From: Megasphaera_A sueciensis
GTDB lineage: Bacteria > Bacillota > Negativicutes > Veillonellales > Megasphaeraceae
Assembly (NCBI RefSeq): GCF_050219315.1
Contig: NZ_CP116939.1
Span: forward strand, 1,116,001 to 1,180,000
DNA: 64,000 nt
Direction: 5' to 3'
Positions 26,221-34,751 of the stretch are shown here, one piece after another (position 1 is the first letter of the stretch; every line of letters begins with the position of its first letter). The notes beneath the pieces are model-generated. The model did no database searches. It saw nothing but the letters and a program-made list of their open reading frames with translations, and was not told where the DNA came from. Made by a program: the position numbers and the translations under genes.

Positions 26221-26297
26221 GACGATGGAGTTCGTCTCTACCCCGTTCTTCTGAACGTAATGACTCCTACCTGAAATAAACAAGGTAGGAGTTTTTG
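26221..26297 (+). promoter_or_regulatory. Fluoride riboswitch controlling the dynamin-like gene
   Basis: GACGATGGAGTTCGTC forms the first hairpin and carries GGAGT. GTTC-TTCT-GAAC forms the second, and AATGACTCCTACC closes the fluoride-aptamer core, with ACTCC able to pair with GGAGT. The same ACTCCTACC (26263-26271) alternatively pairs with GGTAGGAGT (26284-26292), followed by TTTTT, as a terminator. It is therefore an ON switch for the downstream gene. Confidence 0.9.
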
Positions 26298-26329
26298 TTA
26301 TGTCAAAAAAAAGAGAGGAGATGCACAAG

Positions 26330-28009
26330 ATGAAACTTCATTGGAATGCATTAGATATGGAATCAAACTTACAGCCGCTAAAACAATGCAATCAAAAAAA
26401 AATAGACATAGCCGCACAATGTTACGAATTATATCAGCTATTCAGCAAAACAGAGAAAACCACATGTCTCGCCGATGCCGCACAAAAGCACTGTCTCACG
26501 CTGTTGGAAGACCGGTTCCGGTGCATTATCACCGGCGAAAACAACAAAGATACTGATTCCGTCTTAAACGCCCTGCTCGGCCAGAAAATCTACAATGCCG
26601 CCGCGGCCTCGCGTATGGATATGCCTGTCCACATGCAATACGGTACGAAACAGAAAGTAATCCTCACCAAAACAAACTCTATCTTCCCACAAGAAAAAGC
26701 CATAGAGGATCTGCCGATCATCATAACCCCAAAATACAATTCCGACACTGTCCTGCCAATCAAATCCATCCGGGTGGAACTACCGGTCCCTATGCTACGC
26801 AACAGCGTTATCTACACCTATGTTCCCTGCCTGAAAGCCCTCACTGCGCACCTCTCACAACCAAAGGGAGCAGAAGAACCGCTTGCAGATCTCCTGCTAG
26901 TCGTCCACTCCAGCGGTGTTCCCTTGACGGAAGCAGAAATGACCCTCCTCCAAAACTGTCCGAAGGACACGCCGCTACTCCTCGTACTCCCACAGCACAC
27001 CTATACGTCCGGAGAAAGCGGAGAAAAATCGGCCGCCCGCCTCTACTCTGACATACAGAAAAAAACAAATCTACCGCCGGAAAATCTGCTCTGGCTGTTT
27101 CCGGAAGAAGGACTGCTGTCCAAAAAAAACAACAATAACGACGGATACATAAAAAGCCAACTCGCCTTTCTAGAAAAAAAACTTGCCGCCCTTCTTTCCT
27201 TCCATAAAACAAAAACACTGATAACCCAAATGGAAACCGAAATCGGCCCCCTCCAAACCGCAGCCCGAAAATATGACCATATTTCAGACACTACCTCACC
27301 GCCCGCAGAACTGCCCAAAATGAAATACGAGGTATCCCTCGAAGAAATTCTAGCCGAATGTGCGGACGCCGAATGCCCCCTCTGTCAGCACTTGGAAAAA
27401 GTAACTTTCGACTACTATGCAAACTTTCAATACCTATTCAGCAAAAAACCGGAAATCCAGCTGAACGTTGCCCAAAACCAAGGCTTCTGTAACCTCCATA
27501 CATGGCAGTTGCTGACACTCTCCTCAACCCAAGGTTTTTCCACAGGCTATGCCGTTCTTCTCGAAAAGACAGCTGAATCTCTTTATCACTACCTATCCCT
27601 TACACCCCTTGTAACAGAAAACTCCCCACTCCAAACAAGTCCCTCCGCATGTGCCATCTGTCACATGCTTGACCGCGTTGAAACCAACTATCTCAATCAA
27701 CTCGCCCTTCTCCTGCAAACACCGGTCGGATTTCATCACTACCAGCAATCACAAGGGCTCTGTCTGCCACACCTGAGAAAATTAGTTCCCCTTCTCACCG
27801 ACCAGAAAATCAAAATGCAAGTTGTGACCCACGCTGCCATCAACCTAACATACACTGCGCAAAACATGAAAACCTTTGCGCTGAAACACGCCCTGCTGCA
27901 GCGCGATACTATCACCGACGAAGAAAACAGTGCCAACAGCCGCGCCGTAATACACATCGTTGGTCAGAAAGACATCCTCATTCCACAAAACCAGGCACCT
28001 GTAAAATGA
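26330..28009 (+). CDS. Fluoride-switched protein: degenerate dynamin-like G domain plus two Cys/His repeats
   Basis: This 559-residue cytoplasmic protein starts at the ATG behind GAGAGGAG; an earlier ATG lies in the terminator run. Residues about 60-290 follow the course of dynamin-like GTPases (RFRCIITGE...VLNALLG; LLLVVHSSGVPLTEAE), but every nucleotide motif is lost: GENNKDTDS replaces a GKS P-loop, YTYVPC replaces DTPG, and PQHT replaces NKxD. Residues about 335-530 hold two copies of a DUF6062-like unit, CPLC(349-352)...CNLH(387-390) and CAIC(441-444)...CLPH(478-481), suited to bind zinc. No function is known to me. It stands alone behind its own fluoride riboswitch. Confidence 0.8.
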   Translation: MKLHWNALDMESNLQPLKQCNQKKIDIAAQCYELYQLFSKTEKTTCLADAAQKHCLTLLEDRFRCIITGENNKDTDSVLNALLGQKIYNAAAASRMDMPVHMQYGTKQKVILTKTNSIFPQEKAIEDLPIIITPKYNSDTVLPIKSIRVELPVPMLRNSVIYTYVPCLKALTAHLSQPKGAEEPLADLLLVVHSSGVPLTEAEMTLLQNCPKDTPLLLVLPQHTYTSGESGEKSAARLYSDIQKKTNLPPENLLWLFPEEGLLSKKNNNNDGYIKSQLAFLEKKLAALLSFHKTKTLITQMETEIGPLQTAARKYDHISDTTSPPAELPKMKYEVSLEEILAECADAECPLCQHLEKVTFDYYANFQYLFSKKPEIQLNVAQNQGFCNLHTWQLLTLSSTQGFSTGYAVLLEKTAESLYHYLSLTPLVTENSPLQTSPSACAICHMLDRVETNYLNQLALLLQTPVGFHHYQQSQGLCLPHLRKLVPLLTDQKIKMQVVTHAAINLTYTAQNMKTFALKHALLQRDTITDEENSANSRAVIHIVGQKDILIPQNQAPVK

Positions 28010-28179
28010 GAAAACAAGCCGTTCTCTTCTCCGTCACCTAACGAGGACAGTGCAATACTATCAAATGCAACACCTAAAAACAGTCTACATACGGAACGTC
28101 TTATAAAATAAAATTACCAAGTAACATCACAAAGAAGCCTTGCCACGCAGCCGTATGAATCCTTTTCTACGAACAAAAA

Positions 28180-28208
28180 GTACGTTCACACACCTCTCTG
28201 AACGTACT
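28180..28208 (-). terminator. Second hairpin between convergent genes
   Basis: AGTACGTTCA (28180-28189) pairs perfectly with TGAACGTACT (28199-28208). On the minus strand TTTTTGTT follows. It backs up the stronger terminator next to it. No gene was seen in 28010-28317. Confidence 0.6.
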
Positions 28209-28247
28209 GCCAGTTATCCTGACAAGAGAATCGAGGCAACCACAAAC

Positions 28248-28289
28248 AAAAGCCGGAGTTACGTCCTTGGCGGCGTAACTCCGGCTTTT
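28248..28289. terminator. Bidirectional terminator
   Basis: AAAAGCCGGAGTTACG (28248-28263) pairs perfectly with CGTAACTCCGGCTTTT (28274-28289). It ends both the microcompartment operon (minus) and the fluoride-switched gene (plus). Confidence 0.9.
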
Positions 28290-28317
28290 GTACTATATAT
28301 AGGAGCTAGATTGTGTT

Positions 28318-29442
28318 TTAATAGATTTCATGGAAAATACGTACGGCTGCCGCATAGGTAAGCAGCACTGGATTTTCCGGCAAACATCGGTCTTGCAGCG
28401 CATTTTGCGCCATAAGAGATATTTCTTCTTCATAGTGCTGCTGCGGTATGGATTCAGGCAATGCGGATACGTGTCTCGGCATGTCCATATTATCCATGAG
28501 TGCCAGCAATACGGCACGCAGTGCCGCCACCGCTCCATCGTGCGTCAGGGATCGCGGAGCGATGCCGACTTTATATGCTAAGTCAGCATATTTTTCTTTT
28601 ACCTCAGATAAACAGCTGTTATACGTAATACTAGCCGGCAGGAACATCGCACAGGCCAGTCCATGCGGAACATGGAACATGCCTCCCAGCGTATGTGCCA
28701 AGCTGTGTGCCATTCCCAGTCCGCTCAGATTAAAGGCCATGCCGGCCATATTCGATGCAGACAACATCATTTTGCGAGCGGTTATATTTCCTCCGTCATG
28801 ATAGCAAACCGGCAAAGACTGCAGCGCCAGTTCAAAACTTTTGCAAGCTACCCCATCGGTAAAATTCGAGGCCGATACGGAAACATACGCTTCGATAGCA
28901 TGGGTAATCACATCGAATCCCGTATTGGCCGTAACTGACGGCGGTACCGACAAGACCAGATGGGGATCTAAGATGGCCAAATCCGGATACAAAGTATCAT
29001 CTATGATCGGCAGTTTGCGCCGGGTCTGCGCATCAGTCAGTACAGCAAAAGCTGTCATTTCCGAACCGGTGCCGCTCGTTGTCGGAATTGCGATAAAGAA
29101 CGGTTTATGGGTTACGACCTTGCCAAATAAGGAGAAATAGATAATGCCTTTGGCCGTATCGATAGCCGCTCCGCCGCCGAAACCGATGAGGATCGTAGGC
29201 TGCATGCCGGCTGCCATGGTAACCCCGCTGGCAATGACCTCCAAGGTCGGGTCCGGTACCGTATCCGCAAAAATAGACACAGTATTGCTGGGATCCAGTT
29301 CTTCCGTTATGCGCGCAATACTGCCATTATCACGCAGAAATCGATCGCAAATAATCAATATCCGTTCTTTCCGATAGGTCCGCAGCATGGTCAGCGAATG
29401 AATGCCTGTAACGACTTTTGTAACAATTTGACATTCGGCCAT
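28318..29442 (-). CDS. Iron-containing alcohol dehydrogenase (PduQ-like)
   Basis: This 374-residue enzyme starts MAECQIV at the ATG behind AAGGAGG, just after the aldehyde dehydrogenase stop. It is a group III alcohol dehydrogenase: GFGGGAAIDTAK binds NAD(H), and DVITHAIEAYVS and MAHSLAHTLGGMFHVPHG supply the Asp and His ligands for the metal. In the microcompartment it would reduce propionaldehyde or 3-hydroxypropionaldehyde to the alcohol and recycle the NAD+ used by the aldehyde dehydrogenase. It is the last gene of the operon, followed by a strong terminator. Confidence 0.92.
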   Translation of the reverse strand: MAECQIVTKVVTGIHSLTMLRTYRKERILIICDRFLRDNGSIARITEELDPSNTVSIFADTVPDPTLEVIASGVTMAAGMQPTILIGFGGGAAIDTAKGIIYFSLFGKVVTHKPFFIAIPTTSGTGSEMTAFAVLTDAQTRRKLPIIDDTLYPDLAILDPHLVLSVPPSVTANTGFDVITHAIEAYVSVSASNFTDGVACKSFELALQSLPVCYHDGGNITARKMMLSASNMAGMAFNLSGLGMAHSLAHTLGGMFHVPHGLACAMFLPASITYNSCLSEVKEKYADLAYKVGIAPRSLTHDGAVAALRAVLLALMDNMDMPRHVSALPESIPQQHYEEEISLMAQNALQDRCLPENPVLLTYAAAVRIFHEIY

Positions 29443-29456
29443 AAGTTTCCTCCTTA

Positions 29457-30890
29457 TCAACGGATATTAAACATGTCCTTCAAGACGCATTCCCGGCGGC
29501 GGCAGAAGGATTTAGGACTGGTCAGTCCTTCTCCTGTCGGACCGGCAATGGTAAAAGTAGGATAGCCTTCTCCGCCGATACCGAGACCGGCAAAGGACGG
29601 GCCGTTTTTTACAAAAATAGTCGTTTGCAGCAATTTTGCCATCTTACTCAATTTGGCAATATTAGTAGAATGCATCATGGCACTGTGCCGATTGCCATGT
29701 TCGCTTTCATAGGCCCATTCGATGGCCTGATCCACGTTGTCACAGCGGACCAGCGGTAAAATAGGCATCATCATTTCCGTTTGTACAAAGGGATGATCCT
29801 TGTTTGTTTCCATAATAATGAGATGAATAGAATCGTCTACTTGAATACCGATTTTATCCAAGATATATTGCGCAGATTTACCGACAAATTCGACTTTAGG
29901 ACCGCCCTTTTCCTTAGAAACCACGTTCCACAATTTTTCTATCGTTTCCCGGTCTTTGATCTCATAAGCTCCGGCACCTTTCATATTGATCAGGAGATAG
30001 TCAAAAATAGAATCCACGGCAAAGACTTCTTTTTCGGCAATACACGGCACGTTATTATCAAATGAACTGCCTGCCACAATATCTTTGGCCGCCTGTTCGA
30101 TATTGGCGGTTTCGTCTACTACGACCGGCGGATTTCCCGGTCCGGCACCGATTGCCTTTTTGCCGGAAGATAACACGGTCTTGACAATTCCCGGACCCCC
30201 TGTCGCTACGAGCATGCGAACCTTGGGGCTGGCCATCATTTCATTGGTTGCTTCGATAGAAGGATTTTGCACCATGGTGATCATATTGGCCGGTGCGCCT
30301 GATTTTTCCAGTGCCCGATTCAGTGTCTGCACCAAAAATGCCGAAGTCTTGCGGGCACGCGGATGCGGACTGAATACCACCGTATTGCCGCCGGCAATCA
30401 TACAGATGGAATTGTTGATAATCGTTTCCGTCGGATTGGTCGTCGGTGTAATGGAACCGATAACGCCGAACGGACAATATTCAAATAAAGTAATACCGTG
30501 GCCGCCGGTCCGTGCATCTGTCGTCAAATCTTCAATACCCGGTGTATACTGGGCTGCTGCCGTATTTTTAATGATTTTGTCTTCATACCGCCCGATAGCG
30601 GTTTCTTCTACGGCCATCCGGGACATCATTTCCATATTCCGTTTATCCAGACAGGTCCTGCGGATAACTTCCACCCATTTTTGGCGTACCGCCGGCGTCT
30701 GGAACAACAATAGTTCTTGTGCCTTTGCCGATGCATCAATGCATTCGCCCATCGTCGGGAATACGCCATATAGGCTGGACGCTGCTGCCGGTGCAGGACA
30801 GCTCGTTCCCGCCCCATTTTCCTTTAATTCTTTTATGACCTGCGAAACCAATGTCCGCATAACTTCAGGATCAATATTGGTACTCATCAT
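29457..30890 (-). CDS. CoA-acylating aldehyde dehydrogenase (PduP-like)
   Basis: This 477-residue enzyme oxidises the aldehyde made by the diol dehydratase to acyl-CoA, using NAD+ and CoA. The catalytic Cys283 lies in DNNVPCIAEKE, and the nucleotide loop is in GNTVVFSPHPRA and ATGGPGIVK. The N-terminal helix IDPEVMRTLVSQVIKEL, followed by a low-complexity linker (GTSCPAPAAAS), looks like an encapsulation peptide that directs the enzyme into the shell. The ATG follows GGGAGGG, 20 bp after the EutJ-like gene. Confidence 0.93.
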   Translation of the reverse strand: MMSTNIDPEVMRTLVSQVIKELKENGAGTSCPAPAAASSLYGVFPTMGECIDASAKAQELLLFQTPAVRQKWVEVIRRTCLDKRNMEMMSRMAVEETAIGRYEDKIIKNTAAAQYTPGIEDLTTDARTGGHGITLFEYCPFGVIGSITPTTNPTETIINNSICMIAGGNTVVFSPHPRARKTSAFLVQTLNRALEKSGAPANMITMVQNPSIEATNEMMASPKVRMLVATGGPGIVKTVLSSGKKAIGAGPGNPPVVVDETANIEQAAKDIVAGSSFDNNVPCIAEKEVFAVDSIFDYLLINMKGAGAYEIKDRETIEKLWNVVSKEKGGPKVEFVGKSAQYILDKIGIQVDDSIHLIIMETNKDHPFVQTEMMMPILPLVRCDNVDQAIEWAYESEHGNRHSAMMHSTNIAKLSKMAKLLQTTIFVKNGPSFAGLGIGGEGYPTFTIAGPTGEGLTSPKSFCRRRECVLKDMFNIR

Positions 30891-30910
30891 TCACCCTCCC
30901 ATTTATTCTT

Positions 30911-31717
30911 TTATCCGTTCATGGCAATGCCTAACGGGGTAACAAACAAGCAATCATTAGGCTTCCATACAGGAATGTGCAATTGCTTTTCAAATACGTC
31001 TTCAAATTGTGTAAAGCAGCACGCGCCGCCGACAACGTAGATATCGGAAACAGGATGACCGGAAATAAACCGCCCGACAATAGATGCCATTTTTTCGGCT
31101 ACCGGCTTGATCACAGGAAATACATCCGCCTCCTGGGCCGGATCCAATTTCATTTGCTCTGCCGCATCAAAATCGATGCCGTGGTAACCGGCCAATACCA
31201 AAGACATATGGGTACCTCCGGTAGCTTCATCGGCCGTAAAAATGACCTCGCCGTCATGCAGTATACTGATTCCCGTCGTGCCGCCGCCTACATCGACAAC
31301 CGCTCCGTCCCGTATACCCAGTACCGTAGCGGCAGCCGTAGGTTCGTCAATGATATTCGTCACTTCAAAATCGGCTCCGGCCACACAGTTGGCAATACAG
31401 CGTATATTGCCCTCTATAATGCCCGGCGGTATGGCCGTAGCAGCCTTTGTCAGTTCCACACCGAGCTTTTGTTCTAATGTATTTTTCATAGCCCGGACAG
31501 CATGCACGGCCCCTACATAATCAACGACAATACCGTCCTTGACGACCTTCGAGGGTGTCGTCATTCCGGCCACCGGTTGGTTATGACTATCTACAACGGC
31601 CAACACGATATTGGCGGTTCCCAGATCGACGCCTGCTTTCAAAGGACCTGTAAACGGCTTCGTCTGTCCGCTTCGTACCAATTCGGCAAATTCTGCCAGC
31701 AACTTATTTTCCATCAT
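30911..31717 (-). CDS. EutJ-like actin/Hsp70-fold protein
   Basis: This 268-residue member of the EutJ family has the ATPase-fold signatures KAGVDLGTANIVLAVVD (phosphate 1), IIDEPTAAATVLG and VVDVGGGTTGISIL (phosphate 2), and VVGGACCF (adenosine). EutJ proteins accompany many microcompartment operons and are thought to act as chaperones or reactivases. Since the diol dehydratase here needs no B12, a cobalamin-reactivase job is unlikely. Start is ATGATG behind GAGAGG, 25 bp after the pduL-like gene. Confidence 0.88.
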   Translation of the reverse strand: MMENKLLAEFAELVRSGQTKPFTGPLKAGVDLGTANIVLAVVDSHNQPVAGMTTPSKVVKDGIVVDYVGAVHAVRAMKNTLEQKLGVELTKAATAIPPGIIEGNIRCIANCVAGADFEVTNIIDEPTAAATVLGIRDGAVVDVGGGTTGISILHDGEVIFTADEATGGTHMSLVLAGYHGIDFDAAEQMKLDPAQEADVFPVIKPVAEKMASIVGRFISGHPVSDIYVVGGACCFTQFEDVFEKQLHIPVWKPNDCLFVTPLGIAMNG

Positions 31718-31742
31718 CCTATGCGCCTCTCACTTCGTAACA

Positions 31743-32378
31743 CTACGGGCAAATCATGACATAGTCTTTATTCTTTAATGAACAAGCATTGGCTTCATCC
31801 ACATCGACATGCATTTCCAAGGCCGAAGCTTCCGATACGCGGATAACCACATCACCCAGCATCCCTTGCCGTTCCCCGAAGGTTTCAACGGATACGATTT
31901 GATTATCATGGAGTCCCCGTTCTGCAGCCTGTGACGGAGTCATGTGGATATGCCGCTTGGCAATAATAACACCCTGCGGCAATTCCACCGAACCGCGGGG
32001 GCCGATGAGCGTAATGCCCGGCGTCCCTTCCAGATGACCCGATAGGGTAATCGGAGCCGCGATGCCCAAGCGAAAACTATCGGTCTTACTGATTTCCACT
32101 TGACTTTGTTGGCGGATAGGCCCTAAAATTCGCACATTTTTAAATTCGCCTTTCGGCCCTTTCAAGGTCACTGTTTCCTTTGCCGCAAATTGTCCCGGCT
32201 GGCCCAGCTTGCTTTTTTGGGTCAATGCATAATCCGCACCGTATAATACATCCAGATCCGCACGGCTCACATGTACGTGGTGGTTGGATACACCTACTTT
32301 GATTTTTCCTTTATCGTATTGAATGACCTTACCTTGTATCCGTGCTGTAATAAGGTCAAATAAATCTTGCTCCTCCAT
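31743..32378 (-). CDS. pduL: PduL-type phosphotransacylase
   Basis: This 211-residue enzyme converts acyl-CoA and phosphate to acyl-phosphate and CoA, recycling CoA inside the microcompartment. The two metal-binding signatures of PduL are present: SNHHVHVS near residue 32 and KRHIHMTPSQA near 140. The N-terminal stretch MEEQDLFDLITARIQGKV is a short amphipathic helix, consistent with a cargo peptide. The gene sits between shell and EutJ-like genes. Confidence 0.93.
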   Translation of the reverse strand: MEEQDLFDLITARIQGKVIQYDKGKIKVGVSNHHVHVSRADLDVLYGADYALTQKSKLGQPGQFAAKETVTLKGPKGEFKNVRILGPIRQQSQVEISKTDSFRLGIAAPITLSGHLEGTPGITLIGPRGSVELPQGVIIAKRHIHMTPSQAAERGLHDNQIVSVETFGERQGMLGDVVIRVSEASALEMHVDVDEANACSLKNKDYVMICP

Positions 32379-32439
32379 TATTGCAAATGCCCCTTCCTAT
32401 ACGGCAATTTATGGCATACACGTAAATTGCCTTTTTTTC

Positions 32440-32748
32440 CTACTCCGTTTTTGTTGTATCCGGAGTTTCTTGTGCCAAATGGGGCAGGATCTTTTCCACA
32501 TCCGCATGCGGACGAGGAATAACATGGACGGATACGACCTGTCCCACGGCTTTCGCCGAAGCAGCCCCCGCATCAACGGCAGCCTTGACAGCTCCCACAT
32601 CACCGCGGACCATGACCGTTACCAGTCCCGAACCGATTTTTTCATACCCTATCAAATATACATTGGCAGCTTTTACCATCGCATCGGCAGCTTCAATAGA
32701 GCCGACCAGGCCTTTTGTTTCTACCATTCCCAATGCTTCATTTGCCAT
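32440..32748 (-). CDS. BMC-H shell protein, PduA-like (copy 2)
   Basis: This 102-residue hexameric shell protein is one BMC domain with the pore loop KIGSGL and the facet-edge motifs ANEALGMVETKGLVGSIEAAD and RGDVGAVKAAVDAG. Its first 90 residues are almost identical to the product of the gene at 34433-34711, and it differs mainly by a longer tail (AQETPDTTKTE). The two probably arose by recent duplication and may mix in the facets. A GGAGG site precedes the ATG. Confidence 0.95.
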   Translation of the reverse strand: MANEALGMVETKGLVGSIEAADAMVKAANVYLIGYEKIGSGLVTVMVRGDVGAVKAAVDAGAASAKAVGQVVSVHVIPRPHADVEKILPHLAQETPDTTKTE

Positions 32749-32804
32749 TTTTTATTCCTCCTTATGATATATATCATGCAGCAGGCGAAGTACTATCGCA
32801 CCGT

Positions 32805-33065
32805 CTAATTCACGTAATCAATAATGCCGACGATAGCCAAATCTACCGGCTTTTCATGATTTGCATCTCGCGTACGTACAGCGGATCCGCTGGCTACCAG
32901 TACGAGTTCACCGACTCCGGCACCTACGTAATCAACGGCAACTTCTTCATTGCCGTATGCAGCACCTGTACTCGATTCAAATTGGACAATCATGAGCTTA
33001 GATCCCACTAAAGCTTCTTCCTTTTTGGTTGAAACGACGGATCCTGTTACTTTTGCAATTTTCAT
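32805..33065 (-). CDS. BMC-P vertex protein (EutN/CcmL family)
   Basis: This 86-residue pentamer-forming protein caps the vertices of the shell. The family start MKIAKVTGSVVSTKK, the middle KLMIVQ and VDYVGAGVGELVLVASGSAVR, and the end VDLAIVGIIDYVN are all present. It is the only BMC-P gene in the window, which is enough to close an icosahedral shell. It is placed between two BMC-H genes. Confidence 0.95.
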   Translation of the reverse strand: MKIAKVTGSVVSTKKEEALVGSKLMIVQFESSTGAAYGNEEVAVDYVGAGVGELVLVASGSAVRTRDANHEKPVDLAIVGIIDYVN

Positions 33066-33083
33066 GATCGAATCCCTTCTTTA

Positions 33084-33650
33084 CTATTCATCCTGCGTTT
33101 TTTTCGAAGTGTTTCGGCGTTTAGCCGTTGTCTTGCCTTTCCGTGTTTTTTTTACGGGTGTTACCGGTACTGCCTTTGTTTCTTGCGAAGAAGCACTTGC
33201 TTCTTCTGTGACCGTCTTTTCTGGTTCCGCTATCTCTTTCGTTTTCAAATCTGCCGCCTCACGGGCTGTCGGATCGGATTGTGGTTCTGCCGGCTGCGGT
33301 GAGCCCGCAGGAGAATCCGCGACGGCTGCCGACATCATCCGGCTGTTGTAAAACATCGGTCGTTCACGCCGTCTGGACGGATCAAGGAACATCGTTTCCG
33401 TACTGGCAATGGGCCGGGCAATAACATCGGCAGAAACAAACGCACCGCAGGCAATCGCCGCCGCACTGCCGGCTTCCACCGCCGCTTTGACAGCACCTAC
33501 GTCGCCGCGTACTTTTACCGTCATCATCCCGCTGCCGCGGGCACTTTCCAGTTCGACGAGTGTCACATTAGCCGCTTTGACCATAACATCGGCTGCCGCG
33601 ATCGCTCCGCTCAATCCTCGTACTTCGACTAGTCCTAAAGATTGTTCCAC
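33084..33650 (-). CDS. BMC-H shell protein with long basic tail
   Basis: This 188-residue protein starts at a GTG behind AGGTGAG. A normal BMC-H domain (about 1-90, pore loop ARGSGM) is followed by about 100 residues of low complexity, rich in Ala, Pro, Glu and Ser, ending in a strongly basic segment KKTRKGKTTAKRRNTSKK. Extended BMC-H proteins occur in glycyl-radical microcompartments. The Lys/Arg end could bind nucleic acid, acidic enzymes or the cell membrane; none of these is shown by the sequence. Confidence 0.9.
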   Translation of the reverse strand: MEQSLGLVEVRGLSGAIAAADVMVKAANVTLVELESARGSGMMTVKVRGDVGAVKAAVEAGSAAAIACGAFVSADVIARPIASTETMFLDPSRRRERPMFYNSRMMSAAVADSPAGSPQPAEPQSDPTAREAADLKTKEIAEPEKTVTEEASASSQETKAVPVTPVKKTRKGKTTAKRRNTSKKTQDE

Positions 33651-33668
33651 TTGTACTCACCTGCCTCT

Positions 33669-34412
33669 TTACCTAGTTACAAATTGAATGTCTTTATCTG
33701 CTGCCCGTTCTCGTGCCAAAGCAGTAATAATCGTTTCTGCAGAAATCGATACCTTGCTCCCCGCGGCGTATCCGGCTACATCGGCAGCCGTAATGATCTG
33801 CCGCCCCGGCGTACGGACCGCCCGAACAGGTACGGTATCGTGAGGTTCCCCCGGCAGTGCCTGAAAACGGGCATCAGACAGCTGTTCCAAGGTTTCCCAA
33901 AAACCGATTTCTACGTCATACGTCAATAAGATGCGGTAATAGGATAAGATTCGTTCTCTGTACGGTTTCGGTTCGTTTCCCGTAAACGGTTCCAGTCCCG
34001 ACAACAACAGGCGCACCGCTGCTCCTGCTGACAAACATCGTTGAAACCACTGCGTTTCAAAGGTATCGCAGATGCCCAGCGCCGCCTTGACAATACCGTT
34101 CCGCGAGGCTACCGGATAAACGGTCAGTGAATCGGATACAGCTAGATCCACTGACGCCGTCCGGCCTATCAGCTTACAACACGTACAGGAATCCGTGATA
34201 CGCTGTGCCAAAGGAGACCCCGGCCAGTGATCGGGGACAACAGCGCAGACCTCATAGTCTCCTGTAAGAGAACGCAAGAAGGTATCATAACGAACATCAA
34301 AGGAATCCTCAAAGACGATGTACAATCGGCGCGCCGAATGTTGTTGTTCTTGTAAGACCTGCCGCACAATACGCATGACCATTTCTTTGAACTCATTTCC
34401 GTTGATATCCAA
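33669..34412 (-). CDS. Microcompartment accessory protein of unknown function
   Basis: This 247-residue protein starts at a TTG (MDINGNEFKEMVM) behind GAGGTG. It has an N-terminal amphipathic helix, a middle part with a Rossmann/flavoprotein-like rhythm (RRLYIVFEDSF, VDLAVSDSLTVYPVASRNGIVKAALG), and a C-terminal tail IITAADVAGYAAGSKVSISAETIIT that recurs in proteins of microcompartment loci. Similar flavoprotein-like genes are found in glycyl-radical microcompartment operons. I do not recognise an enzymatic activity. It lies between two BMC-H genes. Confidence 0.65.
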   Translation of the reverse strand: MDINGNEFKEMVMRIVRQVLQEQQHSARRLYIVFEDSFDVRYDTFLRSLTGDYEVCAVVPDHWPGSPLAQRITDSCTCCKLIGRTASVDLAVSDSLTVYPVASRNGIVKAALGICDTFETQWFQRCLSAGAAVRLLLSGLEPFTGNEPKPYRERILSYYRILLTYDVEIGFWETLEQLSDARFQALPGEPHDTVPVRAVRTPGRQIITAADVAGYAAGSKVSISAETIITALARERAADKDIQFVTR

Positions 34413-34432
34413 AATATCACCTCATCGACGAC

Positions 34433-34711
34433 CTAGTCCAAATGCGGCAGGATTTTTTCTACATCCGTATGGGGACGAGGAATAACGTGGACAGAAACAA
34501 CTTCACCGACGATTTTAGCCGATGCAGCACCGGCATCAACAGCCGCTTTAACAGCGCCTACATCACCGCGTACCATAACGGTTACCAATCCGGAACCGAT
34601 TTTTTCATATCCTATTAAAGTTACATTCGCAGCTTTTACCATTGCATCCGCTGCTTCAATGGAGCCTACAAGGCCTTTCGTTTCAACCATACCTAATGCT
34701 TCATTTGTCAT
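34433..34711 (-). CDS. BMC-H shell protein, PduA-like (copy 1)
   Basis: This 92-residue hexameric shell protein has the pore loop KIGSGL and nearly the same sequence as the BMC-H product of 32440-32748, without its C-terminal tail. A GGAGG site lies before the ATG. A PduA-type pore should pass diol substrate and hold back the aldehyde (family knowledge). Located after the BMC-T gene. Confidence 0.95.
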   Translation of the reverse strand: MTNEALGMVETKGLVGSIEAADAMVKAANVTLIGYEKIGSGLVTVMVRGDVGAVKAAVDAGAASAKIVGEVVSVHVIPRPHTDVEKILPHLD

Positions 34712-34751
34712 GATAATTCCTCCAGTTTATAATTTTCTGTAATAGTTGTAC

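Noticed and set aside
26300..26329. Start of the fluoride-switched protein at the first ATG (26300)
   Set aside because: That ATG lies within the riboswitch terminator tail and has no binding site. The ATG at 26330 has GAGAGGAG at the right distance.
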